Part shown: one piece after another, positions 34,401 to 41,225 of the stretch
Numbering within the stretch: position 1 is the first letter of the stretch
Layout of the letters: each line of letters starts with the position of its first letter
Assembly (NCBI GenBank): GCA_007922225.1
Contig: ML679962.1
Location: 35,641,262 to 35,705,261, forward strand
Reading direction: 5' to 3'
Source of the DNA: Emydura subglobosa
Taxonomy: Eukaryota; Chordata; Testudines; Chelidae
Length of the DNA: 64,000 nucleotides
Made by a program: the position numbers and the translations under genes
The notes under the pieces: generated by a model
The model's database searches: none
Told to the model about the DNA's origin: nothing
What the model saw: only the letters and a program-made list of their open reading frames with translations

Positions 34401-36132
34401 AAGACATTTTCTTGAGGTGCAGCAGCCACGGAGAGACAAAGACACTGTTCCACTTGCCTCAAGCTTGAGAAATAACAAAAATGGGGCAAGAGAAAGACAC
34501 ACACTGGGCCCAATTCAGCCCTGCCTTGTGTCATCACGTACACCTGTGCAGAGTAACACTATCAAATCAGAACAGTTATGTTTTACACTCACACTGAACA
34601 GCTCTTAAGTCACAACACATGGCAATGCAGCACCACATTGTCTCTCTCTTCGATACCTGAGCTGCACCATTAGCAGTAAGTAGGGAAGGAAGAGGCAAAG
34701 AGAAGCCCAGTCTGTTGCTTCAGTTATTAACTAGGGGGACACCAAGGTGCGGCATGGAAAGGAAGCATCAGCTGTGAGACACTGTCAGTTGCCCCAATCT
34801 TTGTGCTGCATTAGAAGCCACATGTGTACAGGGAAAAGGATCACTTCCAGGCTGCGTCTCCAAGGTATGCTATTCCTGCTGCTGCAGAGTGGGGCAAGTT
34901 AAAGACATGCCGGCTTCTGCCCTAATCCTTGAGCACTAGGTACCGCAATGGAGCAGAGAGATGCACTCTCTAGTCTAAGCTGCCCTAGCACCAGCAGGGG
35001 AACTGGAGGCAGAAGCTTCTGCGGAAGGAGGGGAAAGCAAAGGGAGGGGATGATGGGGGGAAAGCAGAGAAAAAGCTTCAGAAGCCCCTTCCTGCAGTCC
35101 TTATGTAGCAGCAGCAGTAAGGTGTGGGGGCAGAGAACTCACACTGCCCTGGCACCCAGTGCTTGGGCTGGGGGGGGGGGCACATGCCCCACCCTGGCCT
35201 GGTCTGGTCTGGTCTACAGGGTCCCAGTGCTTGAGGAGAGAGGCGGTGGCACCAAGGGAAGTGGGACCTACACTGCCCGGTTCTACGGCATCCTGGTGCC
35301 TAGGCAGAGAGGTGGTGCTGATGCCCCGGTCTCGGGGGTGGGGGACCCGCACTGCCCCGGTCTCCCGGTTCCTGGGGGCGGAGGGGTGGCAAGGCAAGAG
35401 GGGCAGGACCCGCACGGCGCCGTTGCTGGGGTGAGGAGGGGGCAAGAAGGGCGGGACCCGGGGGAGGGGGGGGAGGGGGGGCGGGAGGGCTGGGCAGGGC
35501 CGGACCCGCACGGCTCCGGGAGCCCGGCGCGGGCCGGTCCGGGAGGCGGCGAGGCGCTGACTGGGCGGCGGCGAGGCGGGGGCGGAGCCGCGCGGCGCGG
35601 CTCGGCGCGGGCCGGGCTCCCTGCGGCGGGGGGGGGGGGGGGGAGCAGGTCCGGCCCCGCCCCACGGCGGGGCGGCGAATCACGCTCCTCCCCCTCCTCC
35701 ATCTCAGCAGCGCCCTCCGCCAGCCAGCCTCGCTCCTCCATACAAAAGCAAAATGTCCGCCATCTTCACGGGCTGCTGCCGCCGCCGGCTGCGCCCCCCG
35801 GGCCGGGCGGGCGGCTGGGCGTTACCTTGATGCAGTAGGGCGGCTCGTCGAAGGTGACCAGCATGTACCTGTCCCCGCGGCTGGCCGGGTCCCGGGCCCG
35901 CAGCTGCGGAGAGAGCAGAGAGGCGGCGTTAGGCGGCCGGCCGGCCGACGGGTGGATGGGCGGGCGGCGCGGGGCGGGCAGGGCAGGGTAGGGCAGGGCG
36001 GCCCGCCCGGCCCGCACTCACCTTCATGAAGAGCTCCACGGCGCCCTTGGCGATGTCCAGGTAGCTGGTGCCCAGGTGCGCCCGCTGGTTCATGGAGGCC
36101 GAGGTGTCTATGAGGAAGAGGAGGATCGGCAT
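2324..36132 (-). CDS. INTS6L: INTS6L (Integrator subunit 6-like), 5' part of gene, coding exons 1-8
   Basis: The joined coding exons 36132-36022, 35903-35826, 14517-14368, 8852-8763, 8386-8203, 7420-7292, 4182-4019 and 2476-2324 encode 353 residues in one unbroken frame. The product is the N-terminal half of an INTS6-family protein. Integrator is the nuclear complex that cleaves snRNA 3' ends and terminates promoter-proximal RNA polymerase II; INTS6-type subunits link it to the PP2A phosphatase (family knowledge). The von Willebrand A fold starts at residue 1, with a metal-site DTSAS motif at residues 9-13, TT at 86-87 and ITDG at 128-131. I prefer INTS6L to its paralogue INTS6 because of residue choices such as [21 protein letters not shown] and [10 protein letters not shown], compared from memory. 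The family is usually about 860-890 residues, so the C-terminal part lies past position 1. The start ATG at 36132 has A at -3. Confidence 0.95.
3297..3455. mobile_element. hAT-like non-autonomous element in INTS6L intron 7
   Basis: A 159-bp element starting CAGTGGTCCTCAGCTTGCGA and ending GGGTTGAGAAGCACTA, with imperfect inverted ends. It is flanked by ATCTAGAA (3289-3296) and ATCTAAAA (3456-3463), an 8-bp target duplication with one mismatch. No coding capacity. Confidence 0.75.
4019..4182 (-). CDS. INTS6L: INTS6L coding exon 7
   Basis: Completes Asp248 and encodes residues 249-302, including [36 protein letters not shown] and NSPTL at the end. The acceptor ends in AAATTTTAG and the donor is GTAAGT. 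It enters in phase 1 and leaves in phase 0 (164 bp). This is the linker after the VWA domain that is highly conserved in INTS6-family proteins. Confidence 0.95.
4183..6803. other. INTS6L intron 6, gene-free part
   Basis: No exon or clear transposon recognised. It holds a run of 16 A near 4200, GGCAGGCAGGCAGGCA near 5423-5441, a second copy of the TTTTGTGCATTTGACAGC repeat at 5968-6005 and a 13-base C-run at 6050-6062. Short open frames here have no domain. Confidence 0.6.
5968..6030 (+). repeat. Unclassified repeat, copy B (TTTTGTGCATTTGACAGC core)
   Basis: Reads ATTTTGTGCATTTGACAGCG then CTTTGAGTATAGTCAGTTTC. It matches copy A over about 34 bases with three or four differences, and resembles it more loosely further on (CAGTTTCC compared with CAATTTCC). 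Confidence 0.5.
6804..7045. repeat. Interspersed repeat with internal inverted repeat
   Basis: TGTTGATGAGAGAGACAAGC (from about 6871) and its near reverse complement GCTTGTTTCTCTCACCAACA (from about 6949) bracket a stretch containing GAGCTCTTCTTCAG. This is followed by GAAGTTGGTCCAATAAAAGA and ACCTTGTCTCTCTAATATCC. The left 70 bp recur at 9165-9280, and 6945-7012 recurs inverted at 9694-9757 inside the DIRS-like element. The family is common in turtle genomes as I recall, but I cannot name it. Confidence 0.6.
7292..7420 (-). CDS. INTS6L: INTS6L coding exon 6
   Basis: Completes Gly205, encodes residues 206-247 and gives the first base of residue 248. Key segments are [20 protein letters not shown] and [18 protein letters not shown]. 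The acceptor ends in TTCTAG and the donor is GTACAG. 129 bp with phase 1 at both ends. It is not visible as a long open frame; the call rests on family similarity plus splice phase agreement with exons 5 and 7. Confidence 0.94.
8203..8386 (-). CDS. INTS6L: INTS6L coding exon 5
   Basis: Encodes residues 144-204 plus the first base of residue 205. It reads [20 protein letters not shown], later [18 protein letters not shown]. The acceptor ends in TTATTAG and the donor is GTAGGT. The exon ends in phase 1, and the Gly205 codon is completed by exon 6. The [12 protein letters not shown] stretch is the clearest INTS6L-type signature in the window. Confidence 0.95.
8763..8852 (-). CDS. INTS6L: INTS6L coding exon 4
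   Basis: Encodes residues 114-143, [20 protein letters not shown] then [10 protein letters not shown]. The acceptor is TTCTTTAG and the donor is GTAAGA; 90 bp, phase 0 at both ends. The exon is too small to stand out as an open frame, and was found from conserved residues and splice sites. ITDG supplies the third metal-site motif of the VWA fold. The next intron is short (376 bp). Confidence 0.93.
9008..9168. repeat. DIRS-like element, left inverted terminal repeat
   Basis: Begins CTGTTCTTCGAGAGGTGTTG and continues CTCATGTCCATTCCATG, then CAGTGGTATCCATAGGGCCA and a GGGGCACTG end. It aligns over about 160 bp with the reverse complement of 12614-12771. The GTTCTTCGAGA terminus is typical of reptile DIRS copies, from memory. 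Confidence 0.75.
9281..9485 (+). pseudogene. DIRS reverse transcriptase fragment, inverted relative to the element
   Basis: The plus-strand frame from about 9303 reads [20 protein letters not shown] followed by [16 protein letters not shown]. This matches the palm region of DIRS-type reverse transcriptases. It is on the strand opposite to the gag and reverse transcriptase start at 9777-12255. The block begins with TAGGTCCAGTGTCTCAAGAA, which also occurs inverted at about 9760-9780, marking a rearrangement junction. Confidence 0.7.
9777..12255 (-). pseudogene. DIRS-like gag (LAP2alpha-type) and start of reverse transcriptase, broken frames
   Basis: From the right: a low-complexity N-terminal part (12255-12037, with [16 protein letters not shown]), a region at 12027-11250 with PSDSEGEE, then 11205-10693 with [20 protein letters not shown] and [15 protein letters not shown]. 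Next comes 10530-9871 with [20 protein letters not shown] and later GYTIQLISG, and 9968-9777 with [15 protein letters not shown], the reverse transcriptase entry. The pieces lie in different frames with internal stops. The [12 protein letters not shown] and FEHMYNHL motifs are those of the retroelement gag from which LAP2alpha's C-terminal domain derives. Confidence 0.75.
12614..12771. repeat. DIRS-like element, right inverted terminal repeat
   Basis: Its reverse complement reads GTTCTTCTTCAAGTGCTTGC, then CTCATGTCCTTTCCATG, CAGTGGTATCCATAGGACCG and GGGCACTGCTGCCCC. It parallels the left repeat block by block, including GCTCTAGCGCCCTC compared with GCTCTAGTGCCCTC. Confidence 0.75.
13098..13494. 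mobile_element. hAT-like repeat with possible 8-bp duplication
   Basis: The right end reads GGTATGTGTACCCCTGGTTA then AGAATGACTG, a diverged form of the GTTGAGAACCACTG terminus of hAT elements and similar to the right end of the element at 46646-47283. CTGTAAAA occurs directly before 13098 and directly after 13494. The left end lacks a clear CAGTG terminus, so either the element is truncated or the repeat is coincidental. Confidence 0.5.
13820..14221 (+). repeat. CR1-type LINE 3' end
   Basis: Contains TGGGACTTGTTGCCAGATGG, then GTGAAGGCCAAAACTATAAC and GATAAGTTCATGGAGGATAG. It ends with GGATACTGGGCTAGATGGAC and CTGTATGGCCGTTCTTATGT. These are landmark segments of a reptile CR1 3' region in the plus orientation. 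It is 5'-truncated and lies in INTS6L intron 3, 147 bp from exon 3. Confidence 0.8.
14368..14517 (-). CDS. INTS6L: INTS6L coding exon 3
   Basis: Encodes residues 64-113, from [20 protein letters not shown] through [10 protein letters not shown] to GIDNYGQ. The acceptor ends in CATAACAG and the donor is GTAACA; 150 bp, phase 0 at both ends. The GLTTLG segment (84-89) carries the threonine position of the VWA metal site. The exon is flanked by a CR1 copy on the left (to 14221) and a (TA)n tract on the right (from 14692). Confidence 0.95.
14692..14713. repeat. (TA)n microsatellite
   Basis: About 22 bp of uninterrupted TA, directly after a short A-run, in intron 2 near exon 3. Confidence 0.9.
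15256..16580 (-). mobile_element. CR1 LINE, 5'-truncated, with most of the reverse transcriptase
   Basis: Minus-strand frames encode the CR1 reverse transcriptase from [10 protein letters not shown] to the C-terminus. Motifs include [34 protein letters not shown] and [12 protein letters not shown]. The catalytic FADD box reads FVDG at 16126-16137, so the copy is dead. A frameshift near 15670 moves the C-terminal part ([20 protein letters not shown]) into another frame ending at 15365. The 3' end reaches TGATTCTATGATC at about 15257-15270, the usual CR1 terminus. Confidence 0.93.
17090..17890 (+). mobile_element. CR1-related LINE 3' part with SINE inserted
   Basis: Broken plus-strand frames read [20 protein letters not shown] then [12 protein letters not shown] (about 17200-17300), the segment after the CR1 reverse transcriptase catalytic core. 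The 3' end has GACCTGTGTTATGCAGGAGG then TCAGACTAAATGATCATAAT, a CR1 tail. The body is interrupted at about 17302-17400 by a minus-strand MIR-like SINE. Many stops; old. Confidence 0.7.
17302..17400 (-). repeat. MIR-like SINE inserted in the CR1 copy
   Basis: Reads CTCTTTTCATCAGCAGATCT, CAAAGCACTTAAAAAGG and TTATCCCCATTTTACAGACC. This is the reverse complement of the SINE tail and core seen in plus orientation at 41225-41430. Confidence 0.6.
17891..22422. other. INTS6L intron 2 segment without recognised gene
   Basis: AT-rich intronic DNA with no coding exon. It holds a 19-base A-run (21023-21041) and a 22-base T-run followed by six A (21481-21508). Open frames here are short and unrelated to known domains. 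Confidence 0.55.
22423..22469. repeat. (CA)n microsatellite ending at an assembly gap
   Basis: About 47 bp of CA dinucleotides preceded by CTCTCTCTCT. It ends directly at ten unknown bases, so the true repeat length is not known. Confidence 0.95.
22470..22479. other. Assembly gap (10 N)
   Basis: Ten N bases directly after the CA repeat. The fixed length suggests a placeholder, not a measured size. Confidence 0.98.
22480..25038. other. INTS6L intron 2 segment without recognised gene
   Basis: No exon or clear transposon seen. A short CA/TA-rich patch lies at 23932-23990. Confidence 0.55.
25047..25331. mobile_element. hAT-like non-autonomous element with perfect 8-bp target duplication
   Basis: A 285-bp element starting CAGTGTTTCTCAACTGG and ending AATTGAGAAACACTG, so the first and last 13 bases are perfect inverted repeats. 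CTCTATAG flanks it on both sides (25039-25046 and 25332-25339). The interior has GGTTCCGCGAGCAGCTG and a second end-like TTGAGAACCACTG at 25180-25192. No transposase is encoded. It lies in INTS6L intron 2. Confidence 0.85.
25340..29773. other. INTS6L intron 2 segment without recognised gene
   Basis: AT-rich DNA without coding exons. It includes a SINE-tail-like stretch at about 27490-27540 (TTCCTGCCCTAAGGAATTTA then CAATCTAAG) and a third copy of the TTTTGTGCATTTGWCAGC repeat at 28474-28500. Confidence 0.55.
28474..28500 (+). repeat. Unclassified repeat, copy C (TTTTGTGCATTTGTCAGC core)
   Basis: Reads GTTTTGTGCATTTGTCAGCA then CTGTGTATC. It shares the 18-base core with copies at 768 and 5968 except for one base. 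Confidence 0.4.
29776..29951. mobile_element. Mariner/pogo-like MITE with TA target duplication
   Basis: A 176-bp element flanked by TA (29774-29775 and 29952-29953). The left end CAGCAGTCCCTCATTAGTAG then CAACA and the reverse complement of the right end, CAGTAGATACTTGTTTGCAG then CAACA, match at about 17 of 25 bases. A TA duplication and a CAGTAG-type terminus fit Tc1/mariner (pogo/Tigger) derivatives. Confidence 0.55.
29960..30270 (+). repeat. L2-like LINE C-terminal coding remnant
   Basis: The plus-strand frame around 30080-30150 reads [20 protein letters not shown]. This matches the WNSLPAAL motif near the end of L2/Rex-type reverse transcriptase proteins. Truncated and diverged. Confidence 0.5.
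30580..30960 (+). repeat. L2-like LINE reverse transcriptase remnant
   Basis: The plus-strand frame from 30598 reads [20 protein letters not shown] and then [17 protein letters not shown]. It fits the family pattern of a conserved SRLDYCN...L..QSIQNAA block, with the key RLDY replaced by HDY. It is upstream-type sequence lying to the right of the C-terminal piece at 29960-30270, so the two are not one collinear copy. Confidence 0.5.
30975..35120. other. INTS6L intron 2 segment without recognised gene
   Basis: No coding exon recognised. A partial foldback-type repeat occurs at about 32330-32400 (GGACCTGATCCAAAGCCCAG then TGAAGTCA), related to 41715-41780. An element-like piece GGGCCCAATTCAGCCCTGCC is at about 34506. 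Confidence 0.5.
35826..35903 (-). CDS. INTS6L: INTS6L coding exon 2
   Basis: Encodes residues 38-63, [20 protein letters not shown] followed by PPYCIK. The acceptor is TCTCCGCAG and the donor is GTAACG, both in phase 0 (78 bp, 26 codons). It is separated from exon 1 by only 118 bp of GC-rich intron and is followed by a 21.3-kb intron. The C in PPYCIK is one of the residues that favours INTS6L over INTS6. Confidence 0.95.
36022..36132 (-). CDS. INTS6L: INTS6L coding exon 1
   Basis: Encodes residues 1-37, starting [17 protein letters not shown] and ending ELFMK. It contains the DxSxS metal-site motif of the VWA domain (D9, S11, S13). The exon ends in phase 0 at AAG followed by the donor GTGAGT (36021-36016). 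It sits in the CpG island. The start is the only in-frame ATG matching the conserved INTS6-family N-terminus, with context GGGACC before it. The 5' UTR runs rightwards, but its end cannot be set from sequence alone. Confidence 0.95.
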
Positions 36133-36240
36133 GGTCCCGGCAGAGCCCCGGGCGCCCCGCGGGGGGAGCGGCTCTGCCTCCCCCGCCGCCTGCAGCCCGA
36201 GCGCTCGCCGCCCGTGGCCGCCGCCTGAGCTGCCTGGGCT

Positions 36241-36285
36241 TCACTGAGACCCAACTTCTCTCCCCTCAGCCTCCGGCGGCACCAT
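36241..36285 (-). other. Candidate upstream ORF in INTS6L 5' leader
   Basis: An ATG at 36285-36283 opens a 14-codon frame (MVPPEAEGREVGSQ, then TGA at 36243-36241). It closes 108 bp before the INTS6L ATG. It would matter only if transcription starts to the right of 36285. A further ATG at 36305 opens a frame that overlaps the INTS6L start out of frame. Neither has support beyond its presence. Confidence 0.25.
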
Positions 36286-36335
36286 GTGACCAGCCCGCAC
36301 GCCATTGGCTGGCAATTATACCATCATTTGCATAT
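36283..36335 (-). promoter_or_regulatory. Candidate INTS6L core promoter: octamer, TATA-like and CCAAT motifs
   Basis: Three motifs lie within 30 bp, about 170-200 bp upstream of the INTS6L start codon. They are an octamer (ATTTGCAT on plus, 36326-36333), a TATA-like AATTATA (36314-36320) and an inverted CCAAT box (ATTGG on plus, 36304-36308). The order and spacing are not those of a classic TATA promoter for either strand, so the true start site is not fixed by sequence. The call is an inference from position at the right side of the CpG island. Confidence 0.45.
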
Positions 36336-36741
36336 TCATGAGGAAGGGAGCTGCTGGGGCCGGGCTGGCTTTCCGGGAGGGCGGGGGAGCGGCGCTGGGC
36401 CGAGGAAGGAAGGGGCCGCGCAGCGCATACTGCAGCAGCCTGCGCAGCGCACACGGGGAGGCAGAGCCGAGGCTGCGCTGGAAACTTTTGCTCACGCTGC
36501 AGATCGGTGCAGTGCCTTGGCCAGGCAAGCGGCTGACAACCTGGCAGTGCCCACACCGCAGCACCCAAGCCAAGGCTCTGGCGGGGCCTGCTCCCATCCT
36601 ACCGCCCCGTGTATGGTGCTCACGGGCGCTGTGCGTGTGGTCACATCCTCCCCCCCTTGGGAACACCGAGGGTCACTGCACAGGCCGGCTTTCAGATTTC
36701 CCTGTGGATGCCGAGGGCCAGGTTTGCCCAGCAGGAGTGTG

Positions 36742-37215
36742 CAGTTCAAGTGTTTAAGGCCAGAAAGGACCCTTAGATCATCTAGTGTGGCCTCCTGTAT
36801 AGCACGGGCCATGACACTTCACCAGTCCACCCTGTATAGCGCCCAATAACGGGTGTGTTCACTACAGCATACTTTCCAGAAAAGCATCAGTCTTGATATG
36901 AAGACGTCAAGAAATGGAGAATTCATCACTTCCCTTCATAGTTTGTCCCTGAATATTAAAAATCATCTAATTTCTCTGCTAGATTAACGAGCCCTTTAAT
37001 GCCTGGTATTTTCTCCCTAGGAAGGTACCTAGAGACTAGTCACCTGTCAATCTCCTTTTCAATACACTAAACAGATTGAGCTCTTTTAGGTTCTTGCTGC
37101 CATTTCTCTAGCCCTCAAATCATTTTTGTGACTCTTTCTGCACCTTCTCCAACTTTACAACCTCCTTTTAAAAATAGGGACACAGGAACTGAACAAAGTC
37201 TTCCAGTACTACTGA
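36742..37215 (-). repeat. CR1-type LINE 3' fragment
   Basis: Plus-strand text such as AAGTGTTTAAGGCCAGAAAG, GACCCTTAGATCATCTAGTG and ACAGATTGAGCTCTTTTAGG, ending near AACTGAACAAAGTCTTCCAG, is the reverse complement of a CR1 3' region. It is old, with no intact frame, and lies about 600 bp upstream of INTS6L. Confidence 0.75.
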
Positions 37216-40200
37216 TCTCAGGAATGCCTTATCTCCACTGGAGATCTGCTGCTGCTGTGGGGAGTAGATAGTGACTAGAACTGTTGAGCCATGATGTGGC
37301 AGATTGCTTAGGGCACTTTACAAGAACACATTAACAGCACTTCTGAAGAAAAATACAACTTCCCAACCTCTTGCAATTAAAAACTTGAGTCCATTTAAAG
37401 TCTTCCAAGATAGCAGAAATTGTCATTAATTTATTTGGAAAATTGTTCAACTTACTTGTAAGAAAATAGAAATATATTGAGTCAGTCTTATCTCAAACTT
37501 AAAATACCGCATGCACGCTCTGGTCCCAATTCTGAGCTGAGGATCTTTAAGCAACCTTTATACCTCTCTGATCGTGGGCCAGGCTGACAATGTTACTTAT
37601 GCTACCTACAAACTGCTCCCCTTTGAGCCACCAGAGAGTCCAGAATAGCAGGGTGCACAGTTCTCTGGCCCGACCCTGCACTACACAAGAGTGGTTACAG
37701 AAGAGTGTTATGCCAACCTTCCAAATACCCAGAACCAGCTGCCCTGGTAGAATTCACCTTGGTTTCAAACACTTTACGCTGTTGGAGTACTAAAGAAACC
37801 AGATCATGGCTCCAAATGAAGGCCATTAGCTATGTGCAGGCCCATTAGCATGACCACAGCAGTTGAACTAAGCACTGGATTTCAGGACCACTGTGGATTT
37901 CTGGACTCTCAAAACTTTAAAGAGTCCTGAATTCCTTATCCCTTCCATTTGTTACTGTTTGTTGTTTGTATAATGGCCATCTAGGCTATCAAAAGTTAAA
38001 AGTTGCCAGATATAACTTACTGCATCAACTGAATTTATGCATTCAAGTGGCACCTAATGATATAAAAAAGCAAGGAGATGCAATTAAGAATTAATGGCAA
38101 TACAATTAAAGATTTTATATACCCCCCATTAATATTCAATGGGGGGCACAGGAGAACCTCTATCTGCAGGAGACGGAATTAAATCTGGATCAAAGGGGCA
38201 AAAATGCTACAGAGGCCTCAATCTTGCAGTAAGCTCTGCACAGGTAGACCCCCTGTGCATGGAATCGCCCTGATTTTGAACTCATCAGTAATTCAGACCC
38301 TGATGTGCTAAACATCTACTGCCAGTGTAGTACTAACTAGCACCCCATAGTTTCCACAGTGAAGTTAAAGAAGCTGTGTAGCATTATGCCCACTAGTAAG
38401 TGCTTGCAAAAAAAATAGTAAAGGGGTACTGTCAACAAATCTCATTTCAAAGAGTTAATTCAGTTATTAATAATACTTTCCACTGAATGGAAACAATTTT
38501 TAGAGTCAAATGTTCATGTCACAATATACATCCCCTTACTATTTGCACATTTCTCAGGCTGAACAATTAAAATACAATGGGTAGTTTCTAATCCACTTCA
38601 GTAGATTTTTCTGATGTACTTGAACAATAATGTTTAGATTCACCAACACTGAAGGCAGGAGAAGGAGGAGTTAAAAATCTCCTCCAAAGCTATTTTAATT
38701 GAAAGTGAAGACAAAAATTATTCATTAATATACTTTTACTCCTACTGGTCAGAACCATCTCTCGTGTAACTTCCCTGAATTCAGGGATGAATTTGGCCTG
38801 CTAGATATTGTAAATACCCTCTTCACACACACAAGATCTACATTTTGGACCTAAAACTGGTAAATATTATTCCTATCTATATACTGGTTTTCTAAAAGTC
38901 TCTCCTCCCCCCCCCCCACCCTTTTTTTTTTTTAATAACTAGCTTAGCTTCTGTATTTATATTTTACACATAATTTAGCAAATTATTTAATGGTCATGGA
39001 CCATAAAGTGAGAGAGAACCATTTAAAAAGCTTGCATGATGAAAACAAAGAAACAAGGTTACATTCAAACTTCTGACGTGGCTGCTCCTTTTCAAGAGCC
39101 TTCCCCCATAGTCACATATGTGCAATAGAAGTACAACCGTTATTAGGGCTTCTGAATTTTAGCAATTATGATGAAAACACTGAAGGAGGTAGAATATTTT
39201 AAAGCAAATTTAGTGTGCATGAGAGGAGCCAGATTGATAGAACTAGAATTTGTATCCAAATTATCCAGGCAAGATACAACACAAAGCATAGTGCATGCTT
39301 TCCCACACTTCCCTGCTAACATGTCTCAGCCTTGACCTACCAGGATGGATTCTAGGCATGAAAAGGACAGTTTAATCTCGCTTCAGTCCTGAACTTCTCT
39401 AGAAGATGTCAGCCAACTGCTGTGTAGACATTCATGCACCAAGAACTTGACTGAGATGAGACCTTATACTAATCGCTCACACCAATGAATAGCGATCAGA
39501 TCAGATGGTAACCTTTGACACAGGACACCTGGAGCAATTCAAACTAGCAAGGTAGTAGTTAAAGGTTTGTGTCTGCAATGACCAATTAGACCATGTGAGA
39601 TGCTAAAAGATACTGTAAAACCATAACACTCCCATGATTCCGTTGACTGGACAGGAAGGAATGCATTTGTCTCAGAGACCTTTCTCACCCTCCCTCATCA
39701 CAGCAATGAAAGGTCAAGACAAGTGTTTTGCTTTCAGTTTCTGAGATTGAGCTTGTCAGGAGTGGTGGCAGGCAGCATTCTCTCAGAGGAGAGCTATGGC
39801 TTTTAGAATTTGCTCCAGCTGGACTCCATCAGAGCTGAAGTCTAGCAACACTCAGGGCATAATGCAAGACTTATTTTAGTTTAGACTGATGTGACTTTTG
39901 TTTGACCACGGCTGAAAATAATGGACATGTGCACAGATACAGCAGCAGGGTGTGCATACTTTATTCCAGAATAAAAATCACTTTGTTCTAGAATAATGTA
40001 GTGTGCTTTCTTCTGGTCCATTTTACCATGCAGACAAGCTCTTATTTTTCTAGTCCTTGTTTTGACCTGGCTTAACATCTAACAAGATTTTAGCTCTAAC
40101 AACCCTCCTTGCCTCTCAACATCTGTATTGCTTCATATAATACTTTGTTCTCAGTGAGTTGTTATCTGACAGGGACACTAACAAGATCAAAAGATCTGAA

Positions 40201-40490
40201 AGGCACTAGACATGCACCCTTGAGCATTAAAGGAGCCCAGCTTTGGCACCTGATGAGCAGTCAGAGTTTGAACAGCATTTGATGGATCAATCAGGAAGAC
40301 ATAGTCTAATTTAAATCTCCTTTTGCTGCCAGTTCCTGAACAGCTAAATCCTTCAGTCCCTGCTCTGTGCTTCCCATCTTGGCCTAGAAATACAGTCGCC
40401 CTCACCACTTGTCTGGTTCCAGTAGCGCTAAACAATTAACATTTAGACCATTTATGTAGAACTTTTAATCTTTAAATCACTGTAAAAATA
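37216..40490. other. Upstream flank without recognised gene
   Basis: No exon-like conserved block found. Contains a C-run followed by a T-run at about 38908-38935. Open frames are under 85 codons and show no domain. Confidence 0.55.
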
Positions 40491-40497
40491 TTGATTA

Positions 40498-40670
40498 ACC
40501 CCAACAATGCCTCTCTGAGGTAGGTATTATTCTTTTCATACAGAAGGGGAAACCAACAGAAAGGCTAAGTGATTTGTTTAAGGTGCCGGTGTCAGTGCAA
40601 GAATGAGAATTGAGAAGTGTCTCACACCCAGTCCTATTTTCATACTAGGCTTGCCTCCTTCTCTATCTCC
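40498..40670 (-). repeat. MIR-like SINE
   Basis: Reads CAATGCCTCTCTGAGGTAGG, then TATTATT, GGGGAAACCAACAGAAAGGC and AAGTGATTTG, ending with CACCCAGTCCTATTTTC. This is the reverse complement of the tRNA-related head and core of the reptile MIR-like SINE. Confidence 0.65.
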
Positions 40671-40934
40671 TCTCTAAGAGGATGAACTCATATTTACATG
40701 AAGTGAACTAAAATATTTGTGGCTGACCAAGCTTCTTCCATTTGACGAGCAAGAAAAAGTTAGCTAGTAATTCCTCCCTCAATTCCAGCAACCAGGGGAA
40801 CCAACACGGCAGCAGCAGATCACATACAGATTACTGGAGTTTTTAAAGATACAAGGAAGCTATTGGTGATGTCAAGCAAATCAAAGAGGAAGGATGCTCT
40901 TATTATGACACTAGATTGAGTCTCAGAACATCAA

Positions 40935-41125
40935 CATTCAACTCGGCTCTGCAATAGATTTCCTGTGTGACTTGGGCAAGTCACTTAATTTCTCTGTGCT
41001 TCAGTTCCCCCATCTGTAAAATGGGGAAAATATTTCCTCATTCTTTTTTTCTCTTGTGCATTTAGACTATCAGCTCTCTGGGGCAAGAACTCTGTATGAA
41101 CAACACCTAGCATAATGGGACCCTG
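40935..41125 (+). repeat. MIR-like SINE
   Basis: Contains GACTTGGGCAAGTCACTTAA, TTTCTCTGTGCTTCAGTTCC and CCCATCTGTAAAATGGGG, the MIR core. A tail with TCTCTGGGGCAAGAACTC, CACCTAGCATAATGGGACCC follows. Confidence 0.85.
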
Positions 41126-41225
41126 CAAAAATTGTGCGCTTGTCTAACGATCTTCTTGCATGTGCCATCATCAGGACTTGAACCCAGAGCCTGTAGCATC
41201 AAAACACAGAGCCTTGCCATTTGAA
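41126..41225 (-). repeat. tRNA-derived SINE head with pol III B box
   Basis: On the minus strand, GGTTCAAGTCC (41184-41174) is a good match to the RNA polymerase III B box, within a stretch reading AGGCTCTGTGTTTTGATGCT then ACAGGCTCTGGGTTCAAGTC. It sits between two plus-strand MIR-like copies. It could instead be a decayed tRNA pseudogene. Confidence 0.45.

Larger units (their letters stand above)
35130..36500. promoter_or_regulatory. CpG island over INTS6L promoter, exon 1 and exon 2
   Basis: GC content and CpG density rise sharply against the AT-rich flanks, most strongly at about 35400-36270. The island covers the probable transcription start, exon 1, the 118-bp intron 1, exon 2 and the first 700 bp of intron 2. 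This is typical of a widely expressed housekeeping gene, which fits an Integrator subunit. Edges are estimated by eye. Its left part contains G-runs of 11 (35170-35180) and 16 (35628-35643) bases. Confidence 0.85.

Noticed and set aside
34948..35838. 296-codon plus-strand open frame over the CpG island
   Set aside because: Composed of Gly/Arg/Ala/Pro-rich translation of GC-rich DNA, antisense to INTS6L exon 2. Several other frames are open across the same bases.
36286..36849. 187-codon plus-strand open frame beginning in the CpG island, possible divergent gene
   Set aside because: High GC content makes stops rare. Overlapping frames of similar length exist on both strands, no domain is recognisable, and its right end runs into a CR1 fragment.
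41174..41184. Functional tRNA gene around the B-box match on the minus strand
   Set aside because: No cloverleaf arms or A box fit at the right spacing, and it is sandwiched between SINE copies. A decayed SINE head is the better reading.
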